A stretch of DNA of 64,000 nucleotides from Fluviicola sp. (GCF_039596395.1 NZ_JBCNJT010000003.1:186001-250000); one strand, 5' to 3'; positions 41,302 through 50,684 are shown, counted from the first letter of the stretch. Notes: generated by a model from the letters alone, not told the origin. Translations and numbers: made by a program.

Positions 41302-41427
41302 ACCTCCGGGCGGTTAAAAATTTGCATTTAATTTTTTGTTAATTAAACAACCATTCGAAAAAGAGTTCGTATTCTTGTATAGTTAAAACTCACCGACGAT
41401 TAAATATCGGTATCTAAAGAAAAACAC

Positions 41428-41871
41428 ATGAAAGTAATAGCAATTCTGGCAGTTTCACTGATCTCACTTGGATCATTTGCACAAACAACAACTGATAAAG
41501 CGAAAAAAGACGTAAAAACTGAGGCGACTAAATCTCCTGTAGCTTTTAAAACTTTGAAAATCGAAAGAGCAGAAATCCCTTACGATTCCAAAGAGCCATT
41601 CATCTTCGAATTCAAAAACAACGGGAAAACTCCTTTGATTATTACGAATGTTCAGACTTCTTGTGGTTGTACTGCTGCTGAGAAACCAACTGAGCCGATC
41701 GCTAAAGGAAAATCTTCTAAAATTGTTGTGAATTACGATACTAAGCGTGTTGGTCAGTTCACTAAAACAATCACTGTTACTACAAACGCTTCTACTGAGC
41801 CTATTATCCTGACAATTACAGGAAAAGTATTGCCTCAGGAAGCACCGGCTGAAACTCCGAAGACAAACTAA
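41428..41871 (+). CDS. DUF1573-domain secreted protein
   Basis: 147 residues. A signal peptide (to GSFAQ) is followed by a Lys-rich segment and an Ig-like beta domain: 'KEPFIFEFKNNGKTPLIITN', 'VQTSCGCTAAEKP' and 'VNYDTKRVGQFTKTITVTTN', the DUF1573 signature with the SCGC motif. The C-terminus is a short Pro/Glu tail. It is periplasmic or surface-located; the function is unknown. It ends in a strong terminator. Confidence 0.9.
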   Translation: MKVIAILAVSLISLGSFAQTTTDKAKKDVKTEATKSPVAFKTLKIERAEIPYDSKEPFIFEFKNNGKTPLIITNVQTSCGCTAAEKPTEPIAKGKSSKIVVNYDTKRVGQFTKTITVTTNASTEPIILTITGKVLPQEAPAETPKTN

Positions 41872-41890
41872 GATAGATTATTCAGAAATA

Positions 41891-41930
41891 AAAAACCCCG
41901 TAGCAGAATTACATTCACTACGGGGTTTTT
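41891..41930. terminator. Terminator between DUF1573 gene and cyclophilin gene
   Basis: AAAAACCCCGTAG / CTACGGGGTTTTT with a 14-nt loop. It serves both converging genes. Confidence 0.85.
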
Positions 41931-41946
41931 GTTTGAAAGGACTTTA

Positions 41947-42399
41947 TTAATCCTGGATTTCAATTGCAAGGATGCGGTCACCTTGTCTGATATCATCCAC
42001 GATGTCAATACCATCTGTTACTTTTCCGAAACAAGTATGATTGCGGTCCAAATGTGCCGTGTTGTTTCTGCTGTGGCAGATGAAGAACTGGGATCCACCT
42101 GTGTTTCTTCCTGCGTGAGCCATGGAAAGTACTCCACGGTCGTGGAATTGATTTCCTCCTGTTAATTCACAATCAATTTTGTAACCCGGTCCGCCTGTTC
42201 CAGGCATTCCTGTTGCTCCTTCACGTGAGTTCGGGCATCCTCCCTGGATTACGAAATCAGGTAAAACGCGGTGAAACGTCAAACCGTCGTAAAATCCTTC
42301 TTTTGCCAGTTTCACGAAGTTCGCAACTGTATTCGGTGCATCTTCCTGGAAGAAGGTCACACGCATATCTCCCTTTTCGGTACGAATAATAGCTTCCAT
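41947..42399 (-). CDS. Peptidyl-prolyl cis-trans isomerase (cyclophilin type)
   Basis: 150 residues from the ATG at 42399. It starts '[20 protein letters not shown]', then '[19 protein letters not shown]', '[20 protein letters not shown]' and '[17 protein letters not shown]'. The residues FHRV, QGG and GSQFFI are the active-site set of the family. It has no signal peptide, so it is cytoplasmic. It is a lone gene with a TATCTTTG box upstream. Confidence 0.92.
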   Translation of the reverse strand: MEAIIRTEKGDMRVTFFQEDAPNTVANFVKLAKEGFYDGLTFHRVLPDFVIQGGCPNSREGATGMPGTGGPGYKIDCELTGGNQFHDRGVLSMAHAGRNTGGSQFFICHSRNNTAHLDRNHTCFGKVTDGIDIVDDIRQGDRILAIEIQD

Positions 42400-42420
42400 T
42401 ATTTTCTTTAAAAATTTATA

Positions 42421-42428
42421 CAAAGATA
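42421..42428 (-). promoter_or_regulatory. -7 box TATCTTTG for cyclophilin gene
   Basis: Perfect TAnnTTTG on the minus strand, 21 bp upstream of the start. Confidence 0.5.
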
Positions 42429-42627
42429 CTCTATAATTGAGAATTGAAAATGTGAAAATTCAAAAGGAAATTAAACAGAGCAGGCGTACCGTTTTGAAAA
42501 TAACTCATGAATAAGGTTAACGGAATTCAGTGAAGGCCTCCTGTATCCTTGAAAACCTATCGGTAACCAGTTGGGAGTTTTTAACAGTTTGCTTTCCATG
42601 GTAACTGCTACAACTGAAAATGATATG

Positions 42628-42635
42628 TACATTTG
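42628..42635 (+). promoter_or_regulatory. -7 box TACATTTG directly before bshC
   Basis: Perfect TAnnTTTG whose last base is 4 bp before the chosen ATG of bshC (42640). It suggests a leaderless or near-leaderless transcript, like pyrE. Confidence 0.4.
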
Positions 42636-42639
42636 CCCC

Positions 42640-44223
42640 ATGAATCATACAACAATCGCTCGACAACATATCAAACAATTTTCATCATTTTCCCAGGCTT
42701 TTGGGAACCAATCAGCATTCGGGCAATTTCTGACAGCGCCACTAAACTCCATTTCGGATTTAGAGGTACAGGCGCAAAAAAAGAAAGAAGTTTATTCTTC
42801 TGAGAAACGAAAAAAACTGGTAACGGTTTGGAACAGGCAAATCGGTTCCTATGCATCGGAAAGTCAATTGGAAAACCTGAAATTGCTGGAAAACGAAAAC
42901 ACGTTTACCATTACAACGGGGCATCAGCTGACACTTTTTGCCGGACCGCTTTACCTCATCTATAAAGTGCTTCACGTGGTTCGTCTTTCCGAAGAATTCA
43001 ATAAAAGCCAAAGTGCATTTAAGGCCGTTCCGGTATTTTGGATGGCTTCCGAAGACCACGATTTCGATGAAGTGAAATCCACTCAGTTATTCAACCAGAA
43101 ACTGACCTGGGAATCTGGCCAGACAGGGCCTGTTGGCCGTTTCAATATGGAGGATTTCAACGAGGTAAAGTCTCAGTTCAGTGCTTTTTTTGAAGGGAAA
43201 GAAACGGAAATCAACGCATTGCTTTCAATTGCTGAAAAACCGGATTACGCGGCGTATCAACAGGAGTTTATCAGCAAGTTATTTGCCGAATTCGGAGTGT
43301 TGGTACTTCAACCGGATGACCGGGACCTGAAACGCGAATTTATCCCGGTTGTTCTGAGAGAAATTTCCAGTGACCTGGCTAATCATGCTGTTCAGAATAT
43401 GAATAAACTGGTTGAAGCGGCCGGGTACAAACCTCAGGCGCATTCCCGCGATTGTAATTTGTTTTACCTGAAAGCAGGTGAGCGTTTGCGCATCGAACCT
43501 ACAGCTAACGGACTGGCAATTGACGGAAAGGTCTACACGCGTGAAGCATTGGCAGAATTGGTCGAACAGGAACCGGAAAACTTCTCTCCGAATGTAATCC
43601 TGCGTCCCGTTTACCAGGAAACGATCTTACCGAATCTGGTTTATGTCGGAGGAGGAGGAGAAATGGCTTACTGGATCCAGTTGAAAGGAGTTTTTGAAGT
43701 GCATCAAACCTTGTTCCCGTTAATTCAGCAGCGTGTTTCCCTGCAATTGATAGATGGTACGCTGAAAAAACGCATGGATAAATTGAACTGGCCAAACGAA
43801 CGTTTTTTCGAACCAAGAGAAGATTTGAAAAAATTGTTCCTGAAGGAAAATGAAGGCGATGATCTGGATCTTTCCACGCTTTACAAGGAATTTGATACGC
43901 TTCGTACAACGATGATCGAAAAGGCAAAATCCATTGAAGCAACCCTGGAATCTTTTGCAGAGGCAGAAACCGTTCGCATGAAAAAACAATTGGAGTCATT
44001 CGAACAGCGTTTGGTCAAACAATTGAAGCAGCGCCACGAGCAAGTTCTTCAGTCGATCGATTTTATTTCGGAGCGCATTATCCCGGAAAATTCCTTGCAG
44101 GAACGTTATTTCCATTGGTTGCAATTTGCTCCGAGCGGAGCTTATAATGAGCTTTTGAAACGGATACATGCGGAAATTGATCCGTTTGAGGCGGCCTTAA
44201 TCGTGGTTGATCTGGCAAAATAA
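42640..44223 (+). CDS. bshC: Bacillithiol biosynthesis cysteine-adding enzyme
   Basis: 527 residues from the ATG at 42640. A longer frame begins 23 codons upstream but its extension is not conserved-looking, and a promoter box lies inside it. It shows 'TITTGHQLTLFAGPLYLIYK', 'FWMASEDHDFDEVKST' and 'NLVYVGGGGEMAYWIQL', the BshC signatures, and a C-terminal coiled coil. It adds cysteine to GlcN-malate in bacillithiol synthesis. bshA and bshB are not in the window. It ends with a weak terminator. Confidence 0.93.
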   Translation: MNHTTIARQHIKQFSSFSQAFGNQSAFGQFLTAPLNSISDLEVQAQKKKEVYSSEKRKKLVTVWNRQIGSYASESQLENLKLLENENTFTITTGHQLTLFAGPLYLIYKVLHVVRLSEEFNKSQSAFKAVPVFWMASEDHDFDEVKSTQLFNQKLTWESGQTGPVGRFNMEDFNEVKSQFSAFFEGKETEINALLSIAEKPDYAAYQQEFISKLFAEFGVLVLQPDDRDLKREFIPVVLREISSDLANHAVQNMNKLVEAAGYKPQAHSRDCNLFYLKAGERLRIEPTANGLAIDGKVYTREALAELVEQEPENFSPNVILRPVYQETILPNLVYVGGGGEMAYWIQLKGVFEVHQTLFPLIQQRVSLQLIDGTLKKRMDKLNWPNERFFEPREDLKKLFLKENEGDDLDLSTLYKEFDTLRTTMIEKAKSIEATLESFAEAETVRMKKQLESFEQRLVKQLKQRHEQVLQSIDFISERIIPENSLQERYFHWLQFAPSGAYNELLKRIHAEIDPFEAALIVVDLAK

Positions 44224-44285
44224 CTCCCGCTGATAGCGCAGATGAACACAGATGTTTTTGTTATTTAAACTGCTCTGAAATAGAA

Positions 44286-44314
44286 AGGAATCCTTCCATT
44301 TTGGATTCTTTTTT
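44286..44314 (+). terminator. Hairpin after bshC
   Basis: GGAATCC (G-U allowed) / GGATTC with a 9-nt loop followed by six Ts at 44309-44314. It lies about 65 bp beyond the bshC stop. Confidence 0.6.
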
Positions 44315-44484
44315 ATGATTCTTGATATATGCATCTCTATTTACAGAGAAGAAGATTAACCTTTGGTGAAATTTCTTCCATATTCATCTGCACCCGTCTG
44401 TGGGAAATATTCCAAAAATGAGTTGATCTTCCAATGAAATAAAAAACTTTACACTAATTTCGGCATTTCAACGTTTAAGCGAAG

Positions 44485-47118
44485 ATGCGAAACCAATTTC
44501 TTGTACTATTTCTTCTTGTTTTTATGCCATTGACTGCTTTGTGGTCGCAGGTTCAGGTAACCGGAAATGTGCTGGATAATCGGAAAATAGCGTTGGCGAA
44601 CGTGAATGTCTTTTTTATTTTGGGGAAAGACACGGTTGCTGCTACCACGGATAAAAACGGCCGTTTCCAGGTTCAGTTGATGCCCAATAAATACGGGATG
44701 ATCGCTCAATTCGATTCCGAAAATGAGTACCGCAAAAATGTCCAGATCCCTGAAGTAAATTCGTTTATACTGGATCCGGTGGTTTTTGATTTCGGAATCA
44801 TCGACGGGGTTGTGATTAAAACGGTCAAAGAAGAAGTTAACGGCTTGGATCGTATTCCACCGATTGATTTGCAAAAACAGGTGTTGGGTGGAGTGGAACG
44901 GATGCTCGTATTGACCCAGGCCGGAGTTAACTCCAATAACGAATTGACTTCCAATTACAACGTTCGCGGAGGAAATTACGACGAGAATTTAGTGTATGTC
45001 GACGGATTTTTGATCAACAGGCCTTTCCTGACGCGATCCGGTCAACAAGAGGGATTAAGCTTTATCAATACCGCTTTGGTACAGGATATTTACTTCTCTT
45101 CTGGAGGTTTTCAATCCATGTACGGCGATAAATTGAGCTCGGTTTTGGATATTCACTACCGGAAACCGGATTCGTTGCGTATTTCGGCAATGGCTTCCTT
45201 ATTGGGTGTCGAAGCACATGTAGAAGATAAAGTGGGTAAACACGACCGTTTCCAGTATTTATTCGGGGCTAGATACCGGGCTAACGGGTATTTATTGAAT
45301 TCGCTTCCTACCAAGGGAAATTACAATCCGGTTTTTTGGGATGCACAGGCGGTGACAAATTATACCATCAACGAACACTGGTCCTGGACGATGCTCGGGC
45401 ATATTTCTTCCAACCTGTACCAATTCGCTCCGCAAACCAGTCAAACCGATTTCGGGACGGCAAACCAGGCTTACTCGTTCAATATTTATTTCGAAGGACA
45501 GGAAAAAACGAAATTCCTGACTTCTACCGTGGGAACATCTTTGAACTACTCATCCAAAAAATACGATGGACGGACTTTCTTCACCTATTTCCGTAGTGAT
45601 GAGCGCGAAACCTTTGATATTCTGGGTGAATATTTCATCAACGAACTGGAAACAGACCCTTCCAAAGAAGAATTCGGAGATTCAATCGCAGTTTTGGGTA
45701 TCGGTGGTTTTCTGAACCATGCACGCAATAAACTGAATGCAGATATTATCAGCGTTTACCACGACGGATCGGTTATTTTTAAACCAAAGAACCAGAATAC
45801 CCGTCACGAGTTGAAAGTGGGAGCGGGAATCCAGATCGATCATTTCAATGATGTATTGAGCGAATGGAAATATGTGGATTCTGCCGGTTATTCGCAGGTA
45901 GACCAGCCAACAGATGAAGTAGATCTTTACGAAGTAATCAAAGGCAAATTACAGCTTGAAAATCAGCGTTACAACGGATATTTGCAGGATCACTGGGAAT
46001 GGAAAAAGGTTCGTAAAAATATTCCTGTTGAAAAGAAAATTACTTACGAAGACTCAACGGGCAAACTTCGAGAGCGCTTCATTCGTGATACGATTAATGA
46101 GTCACGTTCCGGATTCAGCCTGGATTATGGTTTAAGAGGAACTTACACGAGTTTCAATAGTGACGGTTTCATTACTCCGCGTTTATCCTTAACTTATTTC
46201 CCGGTGAAATATGTTTACCACAACGGGAGATTTGTCCGCCGGGGAGTTCGTTACCGTTTTTCTTCCGGATTGTATTATCAGCCTCCTTTTTACCGGGAGT
46301 TCCGGACATTTACCGGGCAACTCAATCAGAACGTAAAATCGCAGAAGTCAGCGCATTTTGTATTAGGAATGGATTACAGTTTCTTTATGTGGAAACGCGA
46401 GGCTCCTTTTAAATTCTCTGCAGAAGCTTATTACAAATACTTATGGGACGTAAACCCTTACGAAGTTGACAACGTTCGTACGCGCTATTTTGCCAACAAC
46501 GATGCTGTGGCTTACGCGACCGGTTTGGACCTGAACCTGAACGGTGAATTCGTTCCCGGCCTGATGTCCTTTTTTAAATTGGGATTACTTTCTACGAAGG
46601 AAGATATCAAAGGCGATTATTACTACGATTATTACAATGCTGCGGGTGAAAAGATTATTTACGGGTACAGCGAAGATCAGGTTGCGGTGGATTCAAACCG
46701 GGTAAATCCAGGATATATCCGCAGACCGACGGATCAGCATGTTACCGTTGGTGTATTGTTCCAGGATCACATGCCCGGATTACAGCAATTGACCTGTCAG
46801 GTTGGAATTACCTATGGTTCCCGTTTGCCTTATGGTCCGCCGGATCATTCGCGCTACAAGGATACTCTGACCATGAAATCTTATTTCCGCGTGGATATGG
46901 GGATGTCTTACGATATCCTGTACCGAAAACCGGGAAAAACGCGGAATTTCCTGAAGAAAATGGAAAGTGCTATCATTTCGTTTGAGGTGTTTAACCTGCT
47001 TGGGGTGAATAACGTGCTCTCCAAGCAATGGGTACAAGACGTTTCCGGGAAGTATTATTCGATCCCGAATTATCTGACGCAGCGAAGGTTCAATGTGAAG
47101 TTGATAGTCAGGATTTAG
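44485..47118 (+). CDS. TonB-dependent outer-membrane receptor
   Basis: 877 residues. The signal peptide ends near LWSQ. A CarboxypepD_reg-like domain comes first ('VQVTGNVLDNRKIALANVNV', 'ATTDKNGRFQVQL'), then a plug domain with 'YNVRGGNYDENLVYVDGFLI' and 'FSSGGFQSMYGDKLSSVLDI'. A long beta barrel with many aromatic-terminated strands follows to the C-terminus (final 'YLTQRRFNVKLIVRI'). No SusD partner is adjacent, so the substrate could be an iron chelate, a peptide or a glycan. The 3' end of this gene is copied in the downstream tandem repeat. Confidence 0.9.
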   Translation: MRNQFLVLFLLVFMPLTALWSQVQVTGNVLDNRKIALANVNVFFILGKDTVAATTDKNGRFQVQLMPNKYGMIAQFDSENEYRKNVQIPEVNSFILDPVVFDFGIIDGVVIKTVKEEVNGLDRIPPIDLQKQVLGGVERMLVLTQAGVNSNNELTSNYNVRGGNYDENLVYVDGFLINRPFLTRSGQQEGLSFINTALVQDIYFSSGGFQSMYGDKLSSVLDIHYRKPDSLRISAMASLLGVEAHVEDKVGKHDRFQYLFGARYRANGYLLNSLPTKGNYNPVFWDAQAVTNYTINEHWSWTMLGHISSNLYQFAPQTSQTDFGTANQAYSFNIYFEGQEKTKFLTSTVGTSLNYSSKKYDGRTFFTYFRSDERETFDILGEYFINELETDPSKEEFGDSIAVLGIGGFLNHARNKLNADIISVYHDGSVIFKPKNQNTRHELKVGAGIQIDHFNDVLSEWKYVDSAGYSQVDQPTDEVDLYEVIKGKLQLENQRYNGYLQDHWEWKKVRKNIPVEKKITYEDSTGKLRERFIRDTINESRSGFSLDYGLRGTYTSFNSDGFITPRLSLTYFPVKYVYHNGRFVRRGVRYRFSSGLYYQPPFYREFRTFTGQLNQNVKSQKSAHFVLGMDYSFFMWKREAPFKFSAEAYYKYLWDVNPYEVDNVRTRYFANNDAVAYATGLDLNLNGEFVPGLMSFFKLGLLSTKEDIKGDYYYDYYNAAGEKIIYGYSEDQVAVDSNRVNPGYIRRPTDQHVTVGVLFQDHMPGLQQLTCQVGITYGSRLPYGPPDHSRYKDTLTMKSYFRVDMGMSYDILYRKPGKTRNFLKKMESAIISFEVFNLLGVNNVLSKQWVQDVSGKYYSIPNYLTQRRFNVKLIVRI

Positions 47119-47565
47119 CAAACCGTCATTCAATCCTCAAAATACGCATAGACATGCGTCTATTTACCCAGTGTGGGCGCGGGATTGCGGGGTATTGAGC
47201 TAGAGGTAAGATGCTGATTTTTCCTGAACGATTTAAGGTAGTGAACTCACTGTCGAATTACGTGACACAGAAGGTTCAATGTGAAGTTGATAGCCAGATT
47301 TAGTGCACCGTCATTCAATCCTCAAAATACGCATAGACATGCGTCTATTTGCCCAGTGTGGACGCGGGATTGCCGGGTATTGAGCTTAGAAGTAAGATGC
47401 TAATTTTCCTGAACGATTTAAGGTTGTGAACTCACTGTCGAATTACGTGACGCAGCGAAGGTTCAATGTGAAGTTGATAGCCAGATTTAGTGCACCGTGA
47501 TTCAATCCTCAAAATACGCATAGACATGCGTCTATTTGCCCAGTGTGGGCGCGCGATTGCGGAAG
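47067..47565 (+). repeat. Tandem array of about 187-bp units overlapping the receptor gene 3' end
   Basis: Units begin at GAATTA 47067 (inside the receptor gene), 47255 and 47440; the last is partial (about 125 bp). Each contains GGTTCAATGTGAAGTTGATAG, which in copy 1 codes for the final residues of the receptor, then 'CATTCAATCCTCAAAATACG' with the dispersed palindrome, 'CCCAGTGTGGGCGCGGGATT' and a 'GAACGATTTAAGGT' stretch. Copies 2 and 3 are non-coding in this sense. Confidence 0.88.
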
Positions 47566-47589
47566 AATCTGTTGTCTTAAATAAGCACG

Positions 47590-47892
47590 TTAATCTTCCA
47601 GGAACCATCTTAAAGCATTGAGCTCATCCTCACATTCATAATTCAGGAACCAGTAATAGTCTTCATCAAAAAAATCTCCCTTGATTAATCCGGTGGATTT
47701 CAGGACCATTAAATGATGATGAATGGTTGGTTGACTTAACTTCAATACATCTGACAAATATATTCCGTTTGTTCTACCGTCTTCTATAATTGTCTTTAGA
47801 ATGGTAATCCTTGCGGGTACAGATATGGCTCTTGCAACGTCAGATTTCCGGATTTGAGTACGTGGATAAATGGCTAGTTTAATTGCTCCCAT
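47590..47892 (-). CDS. ArsR-like winged-helix transcriptional regulator
   Basis: 100 residues. A winged helix-turn-helix covers residues about 15-75: 'ARAISVPARITILKTII', 'YLSDVLKLSQPTIHHHLMVL' with recognition helix QPTIHHHLMVL, and 'STGLIKGDFFDEDYYWFLN'. There are no Cys pairs for metal sensing, so the signal is unknown. One dispersed palindrome lies 76 bp upstream and could be its operator. It is on the same strand as, and downstream of, the 146-aa membrane protein. Confidence 0.85.
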   Translation of the reverse strand: MGAIKLAIYPRTQIRKSDVARAISVPARITILKTIIEDGRTNGIYLSDVLKLSQPTIHHHLMVLKSTGLIKGDFFDEDYYWFLNYECEDELNALRWFLED

Positions 47893-47967
47893 GATGAACT
47901 GATTTTTTACGATTTCTACTTAAGTTAGTGTAAAAGATCATTTCAAACAAGTACTTTTTGGAGAAAA

Positions 47968-47995
47968 AATACGGATAGACATCCGTCTATTTGGC
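47968..47995 (+). repeat. Dispersed palindromic repeat, copy D
   Basis: AATACGGATAGACAT then CCGTCTATTTGGC. Relative to the copies at 47141, 47326 and 47513 the arms ACGCAT/ATGCGT have become ACGGAT/ATCCGT, so both sides of the stem changed together. It lies 76 bp upstream of the ArsR-like gene. Confidence 0.7.
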
Positions 47996-48000
47996 TTTGT

Positions 48001-48441
48001 TTATACCGTAGGTTGATCCTGATTTTGGTTCCTGTTGTACCGGATCTGCAACAAACATCCGGTCATAATCAGCAAATCACCTGCAAGCATGGAAATCATC
48101 CCTATCCCGGTATTTCCGTGAATGGGCCCACTCCAATGAAAGCCGATAAAAGTACACCCTATAAAAGTTATTGCAACAGCTGAGATAGCGAATAGAATGA
48201 CCAATACTCGGGCGATTACTCTTTTCCCATGGTATCCGCAAACGAGCGGAATAGTAAGCAGCAGGAAATTCAGGTAGTAAACCGAATGAGTAATCCCGAA
48301 AGCGGGTCTGGCAATGAATTTTCCGAAATTGTTTTCTCCTTTGAGATGAATGATGGAATAACCCAACGGAAGAAACCCGGCAAATGCCAGGGCGATGATT
48401 CCAAGCGTGATGAAAGTCTGGTGAGTTGCCTTTGAATGCAT
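48001..48441 (-). CDS. Small four-helix membrane protein
   Basis: 146 residues with four hydrophobic helices: about 11-30, 52-72, 78-100 and 112-132 ('LGIIALAFAGFLPLGYSI', 'LNFLLLTIPLVC', 'RVLVILFAISAVAITFIGCT', 'MISMLAGDLLIMTGCLLQI'). A conserved-looking loop 'FHWSGPIHGNTG' precedes the last helix. A family could not be named with confidence; a DUF998-like transmembrane protein is possible. Its ATG overlaps the stop codon of the upstream M48 protease gene by 1 bp, so the two are probably translated together. Confidence 0.65.
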   Translation of the reverse strand: MHSKATHQTFITLGIIALAFAGFLPLGYSIIHLKGENNFGKFIARPAFGITHSVYYLNFLLLTIPLVCGYHGKRVIARVLVILFAISAVAITFIGCTFIGFHWSGPIHGNTGIGMISMLAGDLLIMTGCLLQIRYNRNQNQDQPTV

Positions 48442-49361
48442 TACATCTGTTCCAAAACGGCAATGCGTTTTTCGATAGGAGGGTGGGTGGCAAATAAACC
48501 TGCAAATCCTGCACCGTCCAATGCTTTGTGTTCGATGAACATTTGCTTGACGTCCTCGCTTTTTACGTTAGAAACCTCCGAATGACCGGAGATTTTACGC
48601 AAAGCGGAAGCCATAGCACGTGAGTTGCGTGTCATTTGTACAGCACCTGCATCGGCAAGGTATTCGCGTCTGCGGGATAAAGCGAATTTGAAAAGGACTG
48701 ACAATAACAAGGCAACGGCTGAAATGACTAATGCAATCAAAACACCTTTGTTGTCATCTTTATCTCTGCGGCCTCCGCCCCAAAGCAGGTTGCGCAGTAA
48801 AAGGTCTACCGCGAAAGAAAGAATCCCGACAAAAATGATGGAAACAATCAGTAAACGAACGTCTTTGTTTCGAATGTGCGTTAGTTCGTGGGCGATTACA
48901 CCTTCCAGTTCTTCGTCGTTCAAATGGTCGATAATACCAGTTGTGAGCGTAACGGCGTAGCTTTTTTCATTGATCCCGCTGGCAAAAGCGTTCAGAGCCG
49001 GAGAATCAATCACAAACAATTGCGGCATTTTCATTCCTACGGACATGCATAAGTTTTCCGTCAGGTTGTAAACACGCATGTTCTCTCTGCGCTCCAGTGG
49101 ACGTGAGCCGGAAGCCATCTGGATCATCGAAGCGTTGAAAAAATAAGCGATCAGGAACCAGATCAATACTCCTGCGATCACAAAAGGAATTGTTGTGATA
49201 AAGCGCTGATTGACTTGTTCCATGTGATCTTTTCCTCCCATCATAAAGAAGAAAAAAGCATAGACTCCCGCTAAAATCAATAACGGGAATCCTGCCAATA
49301 TCAAAGCTGATTTTAAATTGTTGCTTCGGATCTGTTGATGAAGACCAATATAAGCTGCCAT
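48441..49361 (-). CDS. htpX: M48-family membrane metalloprotease (HtpX-like)
   Basis: 306 residues. Two N-terminal TM helices (17-40 and 57-75) and two more around 168-190 and 206-228 are visible. Zinc motif HELTH is at 158-162, and the second ligand Glu is in 'SRRREYLADAGAV'. 'FATHPPIEKRIAVLEQM' is the usual M48 end. It degrades damaged membrane proteins under stress. It follows lemA by 9 bp on the same strand. lemA-htpX is a frequent bacterial pair. Confidence 0.92.
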   Translation of the reverse strand: MAAYIGLHQQIRSNNLKSALILAGFPLLILAGVYAFFFFMMGGKDHMEQVNQRFITTIPFVIAGVLIWFLIAYFFNASMIQMASGSRPLERRENMRVYNLTENLCMSVGMKMPQLFVIDSPALNAFASGINEKSYAVTLTTGIIDHLNDEELEGVIAHELTHIRNKDVRLLIVSIIFVGILSFAVDLLLRNLLWGGGRRDKDDNKGVLIALVISAVALLLSVLFKFALSRRREYLADAGAVQMTRNSRAMASALRKISGHSEVSNVKSEDVKQMFIEHKALDGAGFAGLFATHPPIEKRIAVLEQM

Positions 49362-49370
49362 TCAGACCAA

Positions 49371-49934
49371 TTAGAATTTAACTTCAGGAGCTTTGTCCAA
49401 AGTCTGGCGTTGCTCCACTCCAAGGTCGAACATCGGTTCTGTTTTGTATCCTTTGAAACCAGCGATCAAACTGCTTGGGAACTGTTCGATACCGTTGTTG
49501 TATTCTTTGGTAGAAGAGTTGAAATAACGGCGAACAGCAGCCAGTTTGTTTTCCAAATCACCAATTTCCTGCTGCAAATGCATAAAGTTCGTGTTTGCTT
49601 TCAAATCCGGGTAAGCTTCAATCTGGACGTTCAATCCGTTCATTGCAGCAGCCATGTTATTTTCAGCAGCGATCTTTTCAGAAATAGTTCCTGCATGCAG
49701 GTATCTGGAACGAGCTTCTGTAACGCGTGTCAATACTTCACTTTCGTGGTTCATGTAGCCTTTAACAGCCCCCAATAATTGTGGAATTAAGTCGTAACGT
49801 TGTTTCAATTGTACGTCGATATCCGCAAAAGCGCTTTCGCGATTGTTTTTCAATGAAACAAGTCGGTTGTTAATAGAGATTAACCAAAAGATTAGAATCA
49901 ATACAACACCTCCAATAATAAGTCCAGCGATCAT
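49371..49934 (-). CDS. lemA: LemA-family protein
   Basis: 187 residues with an N-terminal TM helix (LIIGGVVLILIFWLISI). The LemA helical bundle follows: 'NNRESAFADIDVQLKQRYDL', 'ITEARSRY'-type stretch (TRVTEARSRYLHAGTI), 'AYPDLKANTNFMHLQQEIGD', 'LENKLAAVRRYFNSSTKEYN' and 'FPSSLIAGFKGYK'. It is membrane-anchored with the bundle outside the membrane, and an htpX partner is adjacent. The first gene of the operon is probably this one. Confidence 0.92.
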   Translation of the reverse strand: MIAGLIIGGVVLILIFWLISINNRLVSLKNNRESAFADIDVQLKQRYDLIPQLLGAVKGYMNHESEVLTRVTEARSRYLHAGTISEKIAAENNMAAAMNGLNVQIEAYPDLKANTNFMHLQQEIGDLENKLAAVRRYFNSSTKEYNNGIEQFPSSLIAGFKGYKTEPMFDLGVEQRQTLDKAPEVKF

Positions 49935-50072
49935 GTTTTTAAGTTTAAAATGTTAAGCGAATATAGTACTAATTTTTGTTCGCATGCTGTATTAGGAATT
50001 CTTAACTAAAATGGAGGTTTGAACGGATGTTTTTGAATGTGAGTGAGTAAACTCTTAGACCTAAACAAGTGA

Positions 50073-50684
50073 TCAGCAACAATTGTAATACATTACCGCT
50101 CTTCCTTTTTTCTTCGAGAAGGCAACATGTCTCCCGTCTTCCTTGCCCAGCAAATAATAAAACCCTACGGCCTGTTTATTGGCTTTTATTTCTTCCCAGG
50201 TTTCCTGGTCGATGTAATAACTCTGGTCTTCAAAAAGTACGTCTTCTTCAATAGCCGGTGTGGTGAATCGGTCTTTGGAGAAAAATTCTTTGATGCGCTT
50301 GGTTATAAAGGCGTCCGTTTCTTTTTGGGAATGAATGTCTCCTGTGAAATCATAACCAAGCAGGTAATCTGCTTCGAATTCTTCTTTTAGAATGTTCTTG
50401 CCTTCCGAAGTGGTGATGGTGAAAAGTACTTTTCCTTTCAGGAGGTTTTCCCCCGTGACAACAATTCGGAATTCGTCTTTCTTTCCGGGATCCGAAAAAG
50501 TATGCAGGATTTTATTTTCGATCAGGTAGCCAGGTTTTTCGGTGGGTGTTTCACATTCTTTTTGTGCCGGTGTTTTTGGTTCTGTTTCCACCGATCTTTT
50601 GGCTTTTTCACGAGTGGATTCGCCGCAGGATGTGATGGTTACTCCGACCAATAAAACGAAACATAACTGACTTACTTTGCTCAT
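50073..50684 (-). CDS. Lipoprotein of unknown function
   Basis: 203 residues with lipobox 'VTITSCGEST' (Cys20). A Glu/Lys/Thr-rich stretch of about 30 residues leads to a mixed alpha/beta domain with 'DEFRIVVTGENLLKGKVLFT', 'TSEGKNILKEEFEADYLLGY' and 'ETDAFITKRIKEFFSKDRF'. No family is recognised. It follows the DUF1801 gene with a 5-bp gap on the same strand and is likely part of the same unit. Confidence 0.7.
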   Translation of the reverse strand: MSKVSQLCFVLLVGVTITSCGESTREKAKRSVETEPKTPAQKECETPTEKPGYLIENKILHTFSDPGKKDEFRIVVTGENLLKGKVLFTITTSEGKNILKEEFEADYLLGYDFTGDIHSQKETDAFITKRIKEFFSKDRFTTPAIEEDVLFEDQSYYIDQETWEEIKANKQAVGFYYLLGKEDGRHVAFSKKKGRAVMYYNCC

